Of a DNA stretch of 64,000 nucleotides, positions 8,092 through 17,201 are shown piece by piece (within the stretch, counting starts at the first letter, position 1; every line of letters begins with the position of its first letter). This DNA is from Gemmatimonadota bacterium (GTDB taxonomy: Bacteria; Gemmatimonadota; Gemmatimonadetes; Gemmatimonadales; Gemmatimonadaceae), in the NCBI GenBank assembly GCA_028287235.1, contig JAQBQB010000004.1, positions 46,423-110,422 of the forward strand, written 5' to 3'. The translations under genes were made by a program, and so were the position numbers. The notes below the pieces were generated by a model. That model was given only the letters and a program-made list of their open reading frames with translations, was not told where the DNA came from and made no database searches.

Positions 8092-9392
8092 CAGAACGCG
8101 ACCGTTCCCCCGGCCATGAATCCCTTGAACGCGCCGCCGTGCCGGATGTCGGTGATCGGGAAGTCCATGTATTTCTGATGCACCCACTCGAGCTTGGCGA
8201 GCACGTTCGGCGTGACGAACCATCCGCCGCCGAGCTGGTAGCGAGTTACGCTTTGTGTGTCGCCGCGGTTCGGAATCAACTCGCCGGACAGCGTGTTGTA
8301 TCGGCCGCCGACGTAGAACTTGTTGCTCGCCAAGCGATACAGGCCTTCATATACGTTGTGATGCAGGGTGCGAAGCTTTGGCTCGGTGAACGCGCCGCCG
8401 GTTGCCGTCTCGAAGTTCCCGAAGAATTCGGCATTGCCGACCTTCACGAACGGGTTGACCACTTCGGCATTGACCTTGTTCGAGAAGCCGGGGCGAATCT
8501 GTCCGGACCAGGCATTCGTCGTCTCGCTCGACCCGGTGTTCTCCAGAATGTCGTAGTACGCCGAGCCACCGCGGTCGCCCGTATACAGCGTGTTGCTCGC
8601 CGACTTGTTGTTCGCGTAGAACGACCCGGTGAGACGGACGCGAACGTTTTCAGCGATCTGCTCGTCGAAGCCGAGCTTGCCGATGACGGCCATCGACCGG
8701 GTTTGCGGTGCCGTGACCTGTCCGTGCACTTCCCCGCCGGTCGCCGCCAGCATGGCGAGGAGGCCGTCGGCGCGAACGTAAGCTTCGGCGCCGATCTCCG
8801 TGGTGAACGCGTCGAGGATCGTGTTGCCGACGAAGGGATTGAACATGCCGTTTCCGTTGTCGGTGCGCCGGAAGTGTTGGTCGCCGTAGTTGATCTCGAA
8901 GTGGCCGACGCGAAGTGTGGTGTACTTCATGATCTTCGCCAACAGCGCGTTGTCGATCGGCGAGTCATCGATGAGGACGAAGCCGTCCTTGACCCACGTC
9001 TCCTGGTGATGGCGCGCCGAGAGGTAGCTCGTCATTTGCACGCGAATACCCTTGGCGAGCTGCGCGTTGAGATACAGGTTGGCGACCGCGTTATTGAAGC
9101 CGTGTCCAATGGTCATCAGCTGATTCTGATTGACGCCGGCGACCATGAGCGGCTGCGCGGCGTTGCCGTGCTGCAGGCCTTGCCATTCCTGCGTGAATGC
9201 GGCGCCAAGGCTCAGGTTCACGCCGGTGAACTTCGCGGTGTCGTTCTTCGGCGGCTCGAAGAGGTTCACACCGCGTTCGTCCATCGGTCGGATGTGCTGG
9301 ATCGTGACCGGCATCTGCGCCGCTAGCGGGAACGCAATGGTGACGAACAGCGCCACGGCGGTGCAACGCGTGCGATTGAGCGAGCTAGTCAT
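8091..9392 (-). CDS. Outer-membrane beta-barrel (porin-like) protein
   Basis: A 433-residue exported protein. Residues 1-26 form a signal peptide ending in AFPLAAQ. The rest has many short alternating strands with aromatic girdles and Gly/Asn/Asp turns, ending in a terminal phenylalanine (MAGGTVAF), the usual mark of a BAM-assembled barrel. Segments such as RVQMTSYLSARHHQE, LRVGHFEINYGDQHFRRTDN and RYQLGGGWFVTPNVLAKLEW resemble uncharacterised porin families in Gemmatimonadota-type genomes. The gene overlaps the SulP transporter start by one base, so the pair may move an anion across both membranes. The barrel class is well supported; solute specificity is not. Confidence 0.78.
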   Translation of the reverse strand: MTSSLNRTRCTAVALFVTIAFPLAAQMPVTIQHIRPMDERGVNLFEPPKNDTAKFTGVNLSLGAAFTQEWQGLQHGNAAQPLMVAGVNQNQLMTIGHGFNNAVANLYLNAQLAKGIRVQMTSYLSARHHQETWVKDGFVLIDDSPIDNALLAKIMKYTTLRVGHFEINYGDQHFRRTDNGNGMFNPFVGNTILDAFTTEIGAEAYVRADGLLAMLAATGGEVHGQVTAPQTRSMAVIGKLGFDEQIAENVRVRLTGSFYANNKSASNTLYTGDRGGSAYYDILENTGSSETTNAWSGQIRPGFSNKVNAEVVNPFVKVGNAEFFGNFETATGGAFTEPKLRTLHHNVYEGLYRLASNKFYVGGRYNTLSGELIPNRGDTQSVTRYQLGGGWFVTPNVLAKLEWVHQKYMDFPITDIRHGGAFKGFMAGGTVAF

Positions 9393-9515
9393 ACGACGTG
9401 TCCTCGTGGGTCGATGGGCGAACTTTCACTCCCATGAGGTTAGGCTTTCCCGACAGGAGCCACAGTCGGGGTTGATGCGGATCGTTGCGTCAGGGAATAC
9501 CGGACGGATGTGTGC

Positions 9516-11336
9516 TCAGAGCGGCGCGATCGGCAGCGCAATGGAGAAGGTGCTCCCCTGCCTCGCGGCGCTATGCACTTCGAGCACTCCGCGATGCGCG
9601 TCCACGATGCCTTTGGCGATCCAGAGACCAAGTCCCGTGCCGGGCGACCGCGATCCGCTCGACGACTCCCAATATCGATCGAACACGTGCGGCTGCATCT
9701 CGACGTCGATACCGGCGCCGTTATCGGACACGGAGAGCACGACCGAGCCGTCGCGCCGCTCGACGGTGAGAACGATCTCCCCGCCCCGCGGCGTGAACTT
9801 GATTGCGTTTCGGATCAAGTTGCTCAGCACCTGCACGATCCGCGCGCCGTCGGCAGAGACCAACGGCAGCTCATCCGGCGTGTCGGTCCGAATGGTGATG
9901 CCATGCTCCGCCGCTTCGACCTCGAACATGTGTAGCGCCTGCTGCACGAGCTCCGCTGGATTCTGCGGCTGGATCGCGAGTGATAGCTGGCCGCGCTCGA
10001 TGCTGGCGACGTCCACGAGATCTTGAATGAGACGATTCATCCACTCCGTGGACTCGCCGATCGTCGCGAGGAGCGCGCGGCGTTTTTCGGCGTCCTGCGG
10101 AGGATCGTCGCGCAGGACCCGGGCGCACATTGCGATGGCGCTGATCGGATTGCGGAGATCGTGTGAAACGACGCTCAATACGTCGTCCCGCGCGCGATTG
10201 GCCTGCTGTGCCGCGGCATACAGCCGCGTGTTCTGGAGCGTTGTCGCCGCCGCGGCGGCGAACTTGTCGGCAAGCGCACGGTGCTCGGGTGTAAACGAGC
10301 ATCGCGGGTCGGCCGCGATCAACGTCAGCACCACGCGCGTATCGTCCGAGGCGGCAAGCGGAAGAATGAGCAGCGAGTGCGCGCCTAACGCGCGCCAGTG
10401 CGGGATTGCCGCGGGATCTTCGTTCCCGTCGAACCAATCGTCATCCATCGCGGTGACGAGCTCACGGCGCTCGCGACGAATCGCGTCGACGATGGGCGAC
10501 GGCGAATCCCAGGTCATGTGATGCGCCGCGAGTGCGCGCAGCGCCGGTGTCAACGACTCACGCTGGCTCGCGCTCGGCAATCGGCGAAAGGAATTGCCCG
10601 CCACGATGTCGACGAGACAGGCGTCGGCCAACCGCGGCACAGGCAAATCGGCGATCGCCTGTAGGGCCGCCTCGACGTCGAGCGATCGAGCGAGCGTCGC
10701 CGATGCGGCAGCAAGAAATCGTTCGTCCTGCTCGGCGCGCCGGCGATCCGTGATGTCGCGGAGCACGACGGTAAACAACATGCCGTCGGGCGCGATCAGC
10801 TTGGAGATCGAAGCTTCGGCGGGAAACTCGGTCCCGTCGCTGCGAAGACCAAAGATCTCTCGCCGCTCACCCATGCGTCGTGCTCCTTCAGGGGCGCGCG
10901 CGAATCCCTCCATTTGTCCGTCATGTCCGGCACGGTAGCGAGCGGGGATCAGCACACCCAAGTGCCGCCCAATCGCCTCGGATGCGCTGTATCCGAAAAT
11001 CTGCTCGGCGCCGCGATTGAAATGGACGATGCGCTGCGACGGATCGACGGAGATGATCGCGTCCGCGGCGATGGCGAGGATGCCGGAGAACTTGGCCTCG
11101 GATAGCCGAAGCGCTTCGTCGAGCTGCTCCCGCCTGCGCACACTCTCTTCGAGCGAGGCCTGTCTGCGGAGCGCGACGCTCACGGCGACGACGCCCACGA
11201 GGAGGGCGCCCAACCGAATCCAGGTGCGGACGCCGCCCGTGCCGAGCTCGCTCAACGAGAGCGCGAACGGCAACACGAGAGCAGCGACGGCGATCCAGAG
11301 GACGCCGCGAAGGGAGCGTGCGTGCGCGAAGGGCAT
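9516..11336 (-). CDS. PAS-GAF sensor histidine kinase
   Basis: A 606-residue membrane sensor kinase. Two N-terminal hydrophobic segments (about 9-29 and 38-56) are followed by a PAS domain at about 80-200 (FSGILAIAADAIISVDPSQR, FNRGAEQIFGYSASEAIGR). A GAF-type domain lies at about 210-375, then HisKA with SVVSHDLRNPISAIAM (phospho-accepting His near 390) and HATPase_c with SNLIRNAIKF, SVSDNGAGID and GTGLGLWIAKGIVDAHRG. All catalytic boxes are intact. The gene follows the NarL-type regulator by 40 bases on the same strand and probably shares its operon. It has no receiver domain, and whether it signals to the neighbouring regulator is not shown by sequence. Confidence 0.9.
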   Translation of the reverse strand: MPFAHARSLRGVLWIAVAALVLPFALSLSELGTGGVRTWIRLGALLVGVVAVSVALRRQASLEESVRRREQLDEALRLSEAKFSGILAIAADAIISVDPSQRIVHFNRGAEQIFGYSASEAIGRHLGVLIPARYRAGHDGQMEGFARAPEGARRMGERREIFGLRSDGTEFPAEASISKLIAPDGMLFTVVLRDITDRRRAEQDERFLAAASATLARSLDVEAALQAIADLPVPRLADACLVDIVAGNSFRRLPSASQRESLTPALRALAAHHMTWDSPSPIVDAIRRERRELVTAMDDDWFDGNEDPAAIPHWRALGAHSLLILPLAASDDTRVVLTLIAADPRCSFTPEHRALADKFAAAAATTLQNTRLYAAAQQANRARDDVLSVVSHDLRNPISAIAMCARVLRDDPPQDAEKRRALLATIGESTEWMNRLIQDLVDVASIERGQLSLAIQPQNPAELVQQALHMFEVEAAEHGITIRTDTPDELPLVSADGARIVQVLSNLIRNAIKFTPRGGEIVLTVERRDGSVVLSVSDNGAGIDVEMQPHVFDRYWESSSGSRSPGTGLGLWIAKGIVDAHRGVLEVHSAARQGSTFSIALPIAPL

Positions 11337-11376
11337 GAACCGTGAGCCGGAGTGTGCCGAAGGCCGCCCGTTGCGA

Positions 11377-12039
11377 TCAGGTCTGGGTCAGGAGGCCGAG
11401 CTTCAGCGCAAGTTGAACATAGTCCGAGCGGTGGCCGAGCCCAAGTTTTTCGTGAATGCGTTGCTTGTACGTATCGACGGTCTTCGGGCTGATGAACAGG
11501 CGCTCGCCGATTTCCGGAGCGGAGTAGCCCTGCGCAACGAGGCGCAACACGTCGCGCTCGCGCTCGGTCAACTTCTCGAACTGCTCGCGCTCCGTCTTGA
11601 CCGGGTCCTTCTTGGTCAGGTTCTTCGCGAGCACGCGCGCCGCGGACGGCCGAACGTACACGTCACCATTCGCGACCGCGCGAACCGCGTCGACGAGCTC
11701 TCGATCGGCGACACTCTTCATGAGATATCCGGCCGCGCCGGCCTGCATGAGCGGCACCAGATACTCCTCCTCGGTGTGCATCGTGAGGACGAGCACCCGA
11801 GCCGTCAGTCCCTTTTCAGCGATCTCCTTCGTCGCTGCCGTCCCGTCGAGATCGGGCATCGACAGATCCATCACCACGACGTCCGGCTTCAACCGCTCGG
11901 CGAGATCGACGGCTTCGCGACCGGTCTTTGCCTCACCAACGACCTCAATGTCACGGGCGACGCCGAGTACCGCCTTGAGTCCGGCGCGCACCACTGCATG
12001 GTCGTCGGCCAGCACGACTCGGATCGTATCCCCCGTCAT
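11377..12039 (-). CDS. NarL/FixJ-family response regulator
   Basis: A 220-residue two-domain regulator. The receiver domain spans about 5-125, with the acidic pair DD (12-13), phospho-acceptor Asp58 in VVVMDLSMPD, the conserved Thr in VLTMHT and Lys in LMKSV. After a linker, a LuxR-type helix-turn-helix covers about 152-215, with LTERERDVLRLVAQG and ISPKTVDTYKQRIHEKLG. It should bind DNA as a phosphorylated dimer. Its start overlaps the upstream kinase gene by four bases (ATGA), so that HisKA_3 kinase is the likely partner. Targets are unknown; the multicopper oxidase upstream in the same direction is a candidate. Confidence 0.94.
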   Translation of the reverse strand: MTGDTIRVVLADDHAVVRAGLKAVLGVARDIEVVGEAKTGREAVDLAERLKPDVVVMDLSMPDLDGTAATKEIAEKGLTARVLVLTMHTEEEYLVPLMQAGAAGYLMKSVADRELVDAVRAVANGDVYVRPSAARVLAKNLTKKDPVKTEREQFEKLTERERDVLRLVAQGYSAPEIGERLFISPKTVDTYKQRIHEKLGLGHRSDYVQLALKLGLLTQT

Positions 12040-13115
12040 GTGTATCTCCTAACGCCGATTTCCTGCGCCGCCGACACCGGGACCGAAGCGATGACCGTCG
12101 TGCCACTTCCCTGCCCGGTGAGGATGTCGAGCGATCCGTCGGCGAGGGACATGCGCTCTCCCATCGAGAGCAGGCCGATGCCAGCGCGTCGCTTGCGCGC
12201 GTCCTGCAGGTCGAAGCCTCTCCCGTCGTCGTGGACCTCGAGGCGTGCCGAGCGCTCGTCGGACGACAGTACGATGCGAACGGAGCGGGGCGATGCGTGT
12301 CGTATCGCGTTGCGTACGGCCTCCTGCGCGATGCGATACAGCGACGCAGCGATGTTGCCGGGCAATCGCTGCCGCGCGGCAACCAGATCCACGTCGATGT
12401 CGATGCCGCTCCCCCGTGACGAATCGCGCGCGAGCTTTTGCAGCGCCGGGCCGAGTCCCAGGTCGTCGAGCACGTGCGGATACACGGCGTGGGAGAGAAG
12501 TCGCACCTCTTCGGTGATCTCTTCCGCGGAGTCACGCGCGGCGAGGAGGCGCTCCGCCAGCGCGGGATCGGTGCAGTCCCGCGCTGCGGCGGACACCTCG
12601 AGCAGCAGACCGGCGAGCCGCTGCGCCGTGGAGTCGTGCAGCTCACGCGCGATCGCGGCGCGCTCGCGATCGCCGACCTCGATGACTTCGGTGGCCAACG
12701 CGCGCATCCGCGCGCGGTCGGCCACGAGCTCGTCGAGCAGCGTGTTGAGCATTACACCGACGCGCACCAGGCCGTGGTCGGCCACCGCCGACTGTCCAAC
12801 TCGCGCGCCGTAGTCGCCGTGCCAGAGGCGGGTGGCAACGTCTTCCAATTCGCGAATTGGCCGCAGCGCGATCGTGGCGGCAATGAAGTGGAGCGCGCTC
12901 GCGCCGACGACGACCAGCACGATGATCGCCGGCTCGGCGGTGCGCAACGCGAGCCAGGCGATGCCCAGCAACGCTACGCCGGCGAGGTTCGCCCCGATGA
13001 GCTTGGCGGCGAGCGGCGCGCGGAGCGCAACGAGCTCGACGCTCTGCCCGCGACTGGCGGCGCCAGCCTCACCGAAAAAGCGCGGGATCGAGAGAGGTGT
13101 CGTGTGAGCGCTCAT
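12036..13115 (-). CDS. NarX-type sensor histidine kinase (HisKA_3)
   Basis: A 359-residue membrane kinase with two helices at about 36-57 and 62-84, a HAMP-like segment at about 85-135 (LRPIRELEDVATRLWHGDYG), and the HisKA_3 dimerisation domain with the H box RERAAIARELHDSTAQRLAG (His near 160). A C-terminal ATPase has the N box YRIAQEAVRNAIRHA and GIGLLSMGERM. The very short loop between helices means there is no sizeable periplasmic sensor. The signal may be membrane-borne or come from a partner. It begins 15 bases after the multicopper oxidase stop and overlaps the regulator gene by four bases, so oxidase, kinase and regulator are probably one operon. Confidence 0.92.
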   Translation of the reverse strand: MSAHTTPLSIPRFFGEAGAASRGQSVELVALRAPLAAKLIGANLAGVALLGIAWLALRTAEPAIIVLVVVGASALHFIAATIALRPIRELEDVATRLWHGDYGARVGQSAVADHGLVRVGVMLNTLLDELVADRARMRALATEVIEVGDRERAAIARELHDSTAQRLAGLLLEVSAAARDCTDPALAERLLAARDSAEEITEEVRLLSHAVYPHVLDDLGLGPALQKLARDSSRGSGIDIDVDLVAARQRLPGNIAASLYRIAQEAVRNAIRHASPRSVRIVLSSDERSARLEVHDDGRGFDLQDARKRRAGIGLLSMGERMSLADGSLDILTGQGSGTTVIASVPVSAAQEIGVRRYT

Positions 13116-13130
13116 TGAGAGAATGGTCCA

Positions 13131-14213
13131 CTACGCCTGAACCACGAGCGCCGTGACCATTCCGAACATACCATGTTCCGACTCGGCGTGCGGCAGGATG
13201 TGGCAATGGAAGGCCCACGTCCCCGGATTGTTGCAGTTGACGATGACGTCCCAACGCTCGCCCGGCGCGATGTTGAGGGTGTCACACCGCCAGGGCGCCG
13301 GTACCGGCCAGCCGTCCTTGGTGACGACCGTCATGTGCATGCCGTGCAGATGCATCGGGTGGATCATCATGCCTTCGTTCATGAAACGGATGCGCAGTTT
13401 TTGTCCGAGCTTCGCGACGATCGGCTCCGTGGCCGGAAAGCTCTTGCCGTTGAAGGTGTAGCCGTGCGCGCCGTCGTTGAGGATGAGCACCTGATCGACG
13501 TCCGGCCGATCGTAGGCCGCCTTCACCTTCGGCTCAACGATCAGCGCACCGAGCAAACCCAGGCCGACCTGCTTGGCCGAGTTGTGGTGCGAGTGATACA
13601 TGTGCGATCCGGCGTTTGGCACCGTGAACTCGTACGTGTACGACTCACCCGGCTTGACCGGCTGTTGCGTGATGAACGGCACGCCATCCTGATCGTTCGG
13701 CAACTCGAGTCCGTGGCAATGGATCGCCGTGGATTCGGGAAGGTTGTTGTGCAGCACGAGTCGCACGCGATCGCCTTCGCGCACGCGAATCTGCGGGCCC
13801 GGCACCTGTTCGTTGTAGGCCCACGCCTCGACCATGTGGCCGGGCTCCGTCTCCCACTGAATCTTGCTCGCCGTGAGCTCGAAGATCTTGATGCCCTTTT
13901 CGATGCGTGGTGCGAGGACCTGGTTGCCCTTGCCGGCGGTCTTCGCCGGAAAGGCTTTGATCCCCTTTTCGTGCATCGCGTCCATTGCGTCAGCAGCGGA
14001 TACGGCTTTCACCGCGTCGTGCGCGCCCATCGCGCCGCTAGTCGCGGCGCCGGCCTGCGCGACGACCGGAGGACGAGCGTCTGCCGCGCTGTTGCAGGCC
14101 GTGCCCACGCCGGCGACGAGCGCCGTCAACGCGCTATTGCGGAGGAAGTGGCGCCGGTCGGTGGTTTTCTCCAGCAACGCGGTCGTTCGGTCCAACATCG
14201 ATTTATCAGACAT
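13131..14213 (-). CDS. Two-domain multicopper oxidase
   Basis: A 360-residue exported copper oxidase. The N-terminus has a Tat-like RRHFLRNSALTALVAGVGTAC stretch, and the final Cys could be a lipobox. Two cupredoxin domains follow, at about 105-225 and 235-360. Trinuclear-cluster ligands are visible in HCHGLELPND, HMYHSHHNS, HPMHLHGMHM and HCHILPHAESEHGM; the last also supplies the type 1 copper Cys, His and Met. Type 1 copper is therefore only in domain 2, as in small bacterial laccases. I chose the ATG at 14213 (MSDKSML) because GGAG lies eight bases before it. Oxidation of phenols, cuprous ions or other metals is possible. Two-component genes follow immediately. Confidence 0.88.
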   Translation of the reverse strand: MSDKSMLDRTTALLEKTTDRRHFLRNSALTALVAGVGTACNSAADARPPVVAQAGAATSGAMGAHDAVKAVSAADAMDAMHEKGIKAFPAKTAGKGNQVLAPRIEKGIKIFELTASKIQWETEPGHMVEAWAYNEQVPGPQIRVREGDRVRLVLHNNLPESTAIHCHGLELPNDQDGVPFITQQPVKPGESYTYEFTVPNAGSHMYHSHHNSAKQVGLGLLGALIVEPKVKAAYDRPDVDQVLILNDGAHGYTFNGKSFPATEPIVAKLGQKLRIRFMNEGMMIHPMHLHGMHMTVVTKDGWPVPAPWRCDTLNIAPGERWDVIVNCNNPGTWAFHCHILPHAESEHGMFGMVTALVVQA

Positions 14214-14304
14214 TTCGTGAGCTCCGTTCAAAGCGTTCGAGGTACGTGTGAAGGGTACCGGTGTGGCCTGTCCGGGTCCGTCGGGCAGACAAGGGAAACG
14301 CGAA

Positions 14305-14339
14305 CGGGGAATCCCTGACGGTAGATCAGGGATTCCCCG
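14305..14339 (-). terminator. Hairpin after the YceI gene
   Basis: A perfect 14-base stem (CGGGGAATCCCTGA and its complement) with a seven-base loop lies just past the YceI stop codon and before the oxidase gene on the minus strand. It lacks a long T run, but its strength and position make it a likely terminator or mRNA-stabilising hairpin. Confidence 0.7.
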
Positions 14340-14360
14340 AGACGTCCAGCCGTCGTGGAG

Positions 14361-14996
14361 CTACGGCTGGCCGGCCGCGGCCGCGATGGCCTTGGCTCCG
14401 ATCGTGAGCTCGAAGTTGACCTTCACTTCGTTGCCGGTCTTGAGCGTTCCGAAGAGCGCGGTAGGCGGCTTAATACCGTAGTCGGTCATCTTGATCGGCA
14501 CGGTCCCCTTCGCCGTGACGCTGCCGTCGGGCATACGCGTGGCCGTCACGTCCATCGTCACCGGATTCTCCTTCCCCGCAACGGTGAGCGTTCCCACCGT
14601 GTGCAGCGTGAAGGTGTCCTTCATGTCACCTTGCACCGCGTCGAACGTAGCGAGGATGTAGGTGACTTCCGGAGAGCCGTCGTTGGCCTTGAGCGCTTTG
14701 TACATGTTGTCGTCCATGCCGCCGCCGTGACCACACTTGAGCGAGCGCACGGGCACCTTGACCTGAACTTTCTTGAGCGACTTGGCGGGAGCCGCGCTGA
14801 GCGACTGTGCGGCCGCGGCATCGACGTCGATCGCGGCATCGACCTTCTCGGCCTTGCAGCTCCAGCCATGCAAGTTGGACGTGCCCTCGATCCACAATTT
14901 GCTGTCGGCACCGACGACGAGGCGTGCGTCTTGCGCGCGGGCGGTGGTGCTAATGAGCGCGAGCAGCACGGCTCCCACGAGATGCGGTCTGGTCAT
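14361..14996 (-). CDS. YceI-family periplasmic protein
   Basis: A 211-residue secreted protein. Residues 1-22 form a signal peptide (LLALISTTARAQ), then a YceI/lipocalin-like beta-barrel domain fills the rest. Family hallmarks are WIEGTSNLHGWSCKAEKVD at the start, VPVRSLKCGHGGGMDDNMYKAL in the middle and the final KTGNEVKVNFELTIGAKA strand. YceI proteins bind isoprenoid or other hydrophobic ligands in the periplasm and are often stress- or redox-linked, but ligands vary and none is evident here. A strong hairpin separates it from the multicopper oxidase gene downstream, so the two are probably separate transcripts. Confidence 0.88.
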   Translation of the reverse strand: MTRPHLVGAVLLALISTTARAQDARLVVGADSKLWIEGTSNLHGWSCKAEKVDAAIDVDAAAAQSLSAAPAKSLKKVQVKVPVRSLKCGHGGGMDDNMYKALKANDGSPEVTYILATFDAVQGDMKDTFTLHTVGTLTVAGKENPVTMDVTATRMPDGSVTAKGTVPIKMTDYGIKPPTALFGTLKTGNEVKVNFELTIGAKAIAAAAGQP

Positions 14997-15115
14997 TTTC
15001 TACTCCCTCGAAACTCGATTTCCGCTTGCGCCAGACGGCGCTGTGAGGGGAGTGATCGGCTTGAGAGGAAGAGTAGAATTGCCCGACTCGCGATTCTGTC
15101 GGGGGGTGCGCGGAA

Positions 15116-15139
15116 CCCGCGTGGGGTGAACCACGCGGG
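15116..15139 (-). terminator. Hairpin after the exporter operon
   Basis: A nine-base perfect stem (CCCGCGTGG/CCACGCGGG) with a six-base loop lies 36 bases past the permease stop codon on the minus strand. No T tract follows, so its strength as an intrinsic terminator is uncertain. Confidence 0.5.
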
Positions 15140-15155
15140 CCGAAGGAGGAAACCC

Positions 15156-15173
15156 TTACTCGTACCGCAGCAC
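15156..15173 (-). pseudogene. Remnant of a second permease C-terminus
   Basis: Just past the permease stop codon, the minus strand reads GTG CTG CGG TAC GAG TAA, that is VLRYE-stop. The intact permease ends QALRYE-stop. The LRYE tail is a common end of MacB-type permeases. I read the 18 bases as the last codons of a former paralogous permease gene, left after deletion or recombination. The stretch is short, so chance or local slippage cannot be excluded. Confidence 0.4.
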
Positions 15174-15174
15174 G

Positions 15175-16385
<1,211 letters not shown>

Positions 16386-16389
<4 letters not shown>

Positions 16390-17177
16390 GCGGCCTCCTC
16401 GAGCACCGCGTCGGGCTCGAGGGCCCGCGCGGCATCCATGTTCCGTAAGTCGTCCGCTGCCCAACGCCGATCGGCGACCGGGTGATCGCGAACGATCCTG
16501 CCGTCGCGCACATCGACTATTCGTTTCGCGTACTGTGCCACCTCGGGCTCGTGGGTCACGAGCACCACGGTGATGCCCTGCTCGTTCAGCTCCTGAAAGA
16601 GCGCCATGACTTCGACGGTCGTGCGGCTGTCGAGATTTCCGGTCGGCTCGTCGGCGAGCAACAGCGTCGGCTGGGTCACCAGCGCGCGCGCGATCGCCAC
16701 GCGCTGCTGCTGTCCACCGGAGAGCTCACTCGGCTGGTGGTCCAGCCGATCGCCAAGGCCCACCCGACCGAGCGATTCGGCAGCGAGCCTCCGTGTGTCC
16801 AGCTTGCGGCCGCTGCGATCGTAGAGGAGCGGAAGCTCCACGTTGTCGATCGCGCTGGTGCGCGGCAGCAGGTTGAAGCCTTGAAAGACGAATCCCAACT
16901 TGGCGTTGCGCAGGTCGGCCAACGCATTCCCACTCATGCCGTCCACCCGCGTGCCGTCGAGCACGTAACTGCCTTCGGTCGGCACGTCCAGACATCCGAG
17001 AATGTTCATGAGCGTCGACTTGCCCGAGCCCGACGTGCCCATCACGGCGATCAGCTCGCCGCGCTCGACGGTCAGGTCGACGCCCCGAAGGGCGAAGACC
17101 TGGTTCGTGCCCATCGTATATACCTTCTTAACCTTCGAGATCTCGATGACAGAATTCTGATTCGACATGGTTGCCAT
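16386..17177 (-). CDS. MacB/LolD-type ABC transporter ATP-binding protein
   Basis: A 263-residue ATPase that powers the neighbouring permease. Walker A is GTSGSGKST (about 48-56), the Q loop lies in [15 protein letters not shown], the signature is [15 protein letters not shown], Walker B is [12 protein letters not shown], and the switch histidine is in [10 protein letters not shown]. About 30 extra residues at the C-terminus ([15 protein letters not shown]) go beyond the usual LolD/MacB ATPase length and have no recognised fold. The N-terminus MATMSNQ offers two ATG codons. It lies 24 bases after the adaptor gene and overlaps the permease gene by four bases. Confidence 0.93.
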
Positions 17178-17201
17178 GGTCGTGTCCTCGGCTCTCGTTG
17201 G

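Noticed and set aside
9449..9470. Six-base-stem inverted repeat between the barrel gene and the sensor kinase gene
   Set aside because: The stem is short and there is no T tract; chance occurrence is likely at this GC content.
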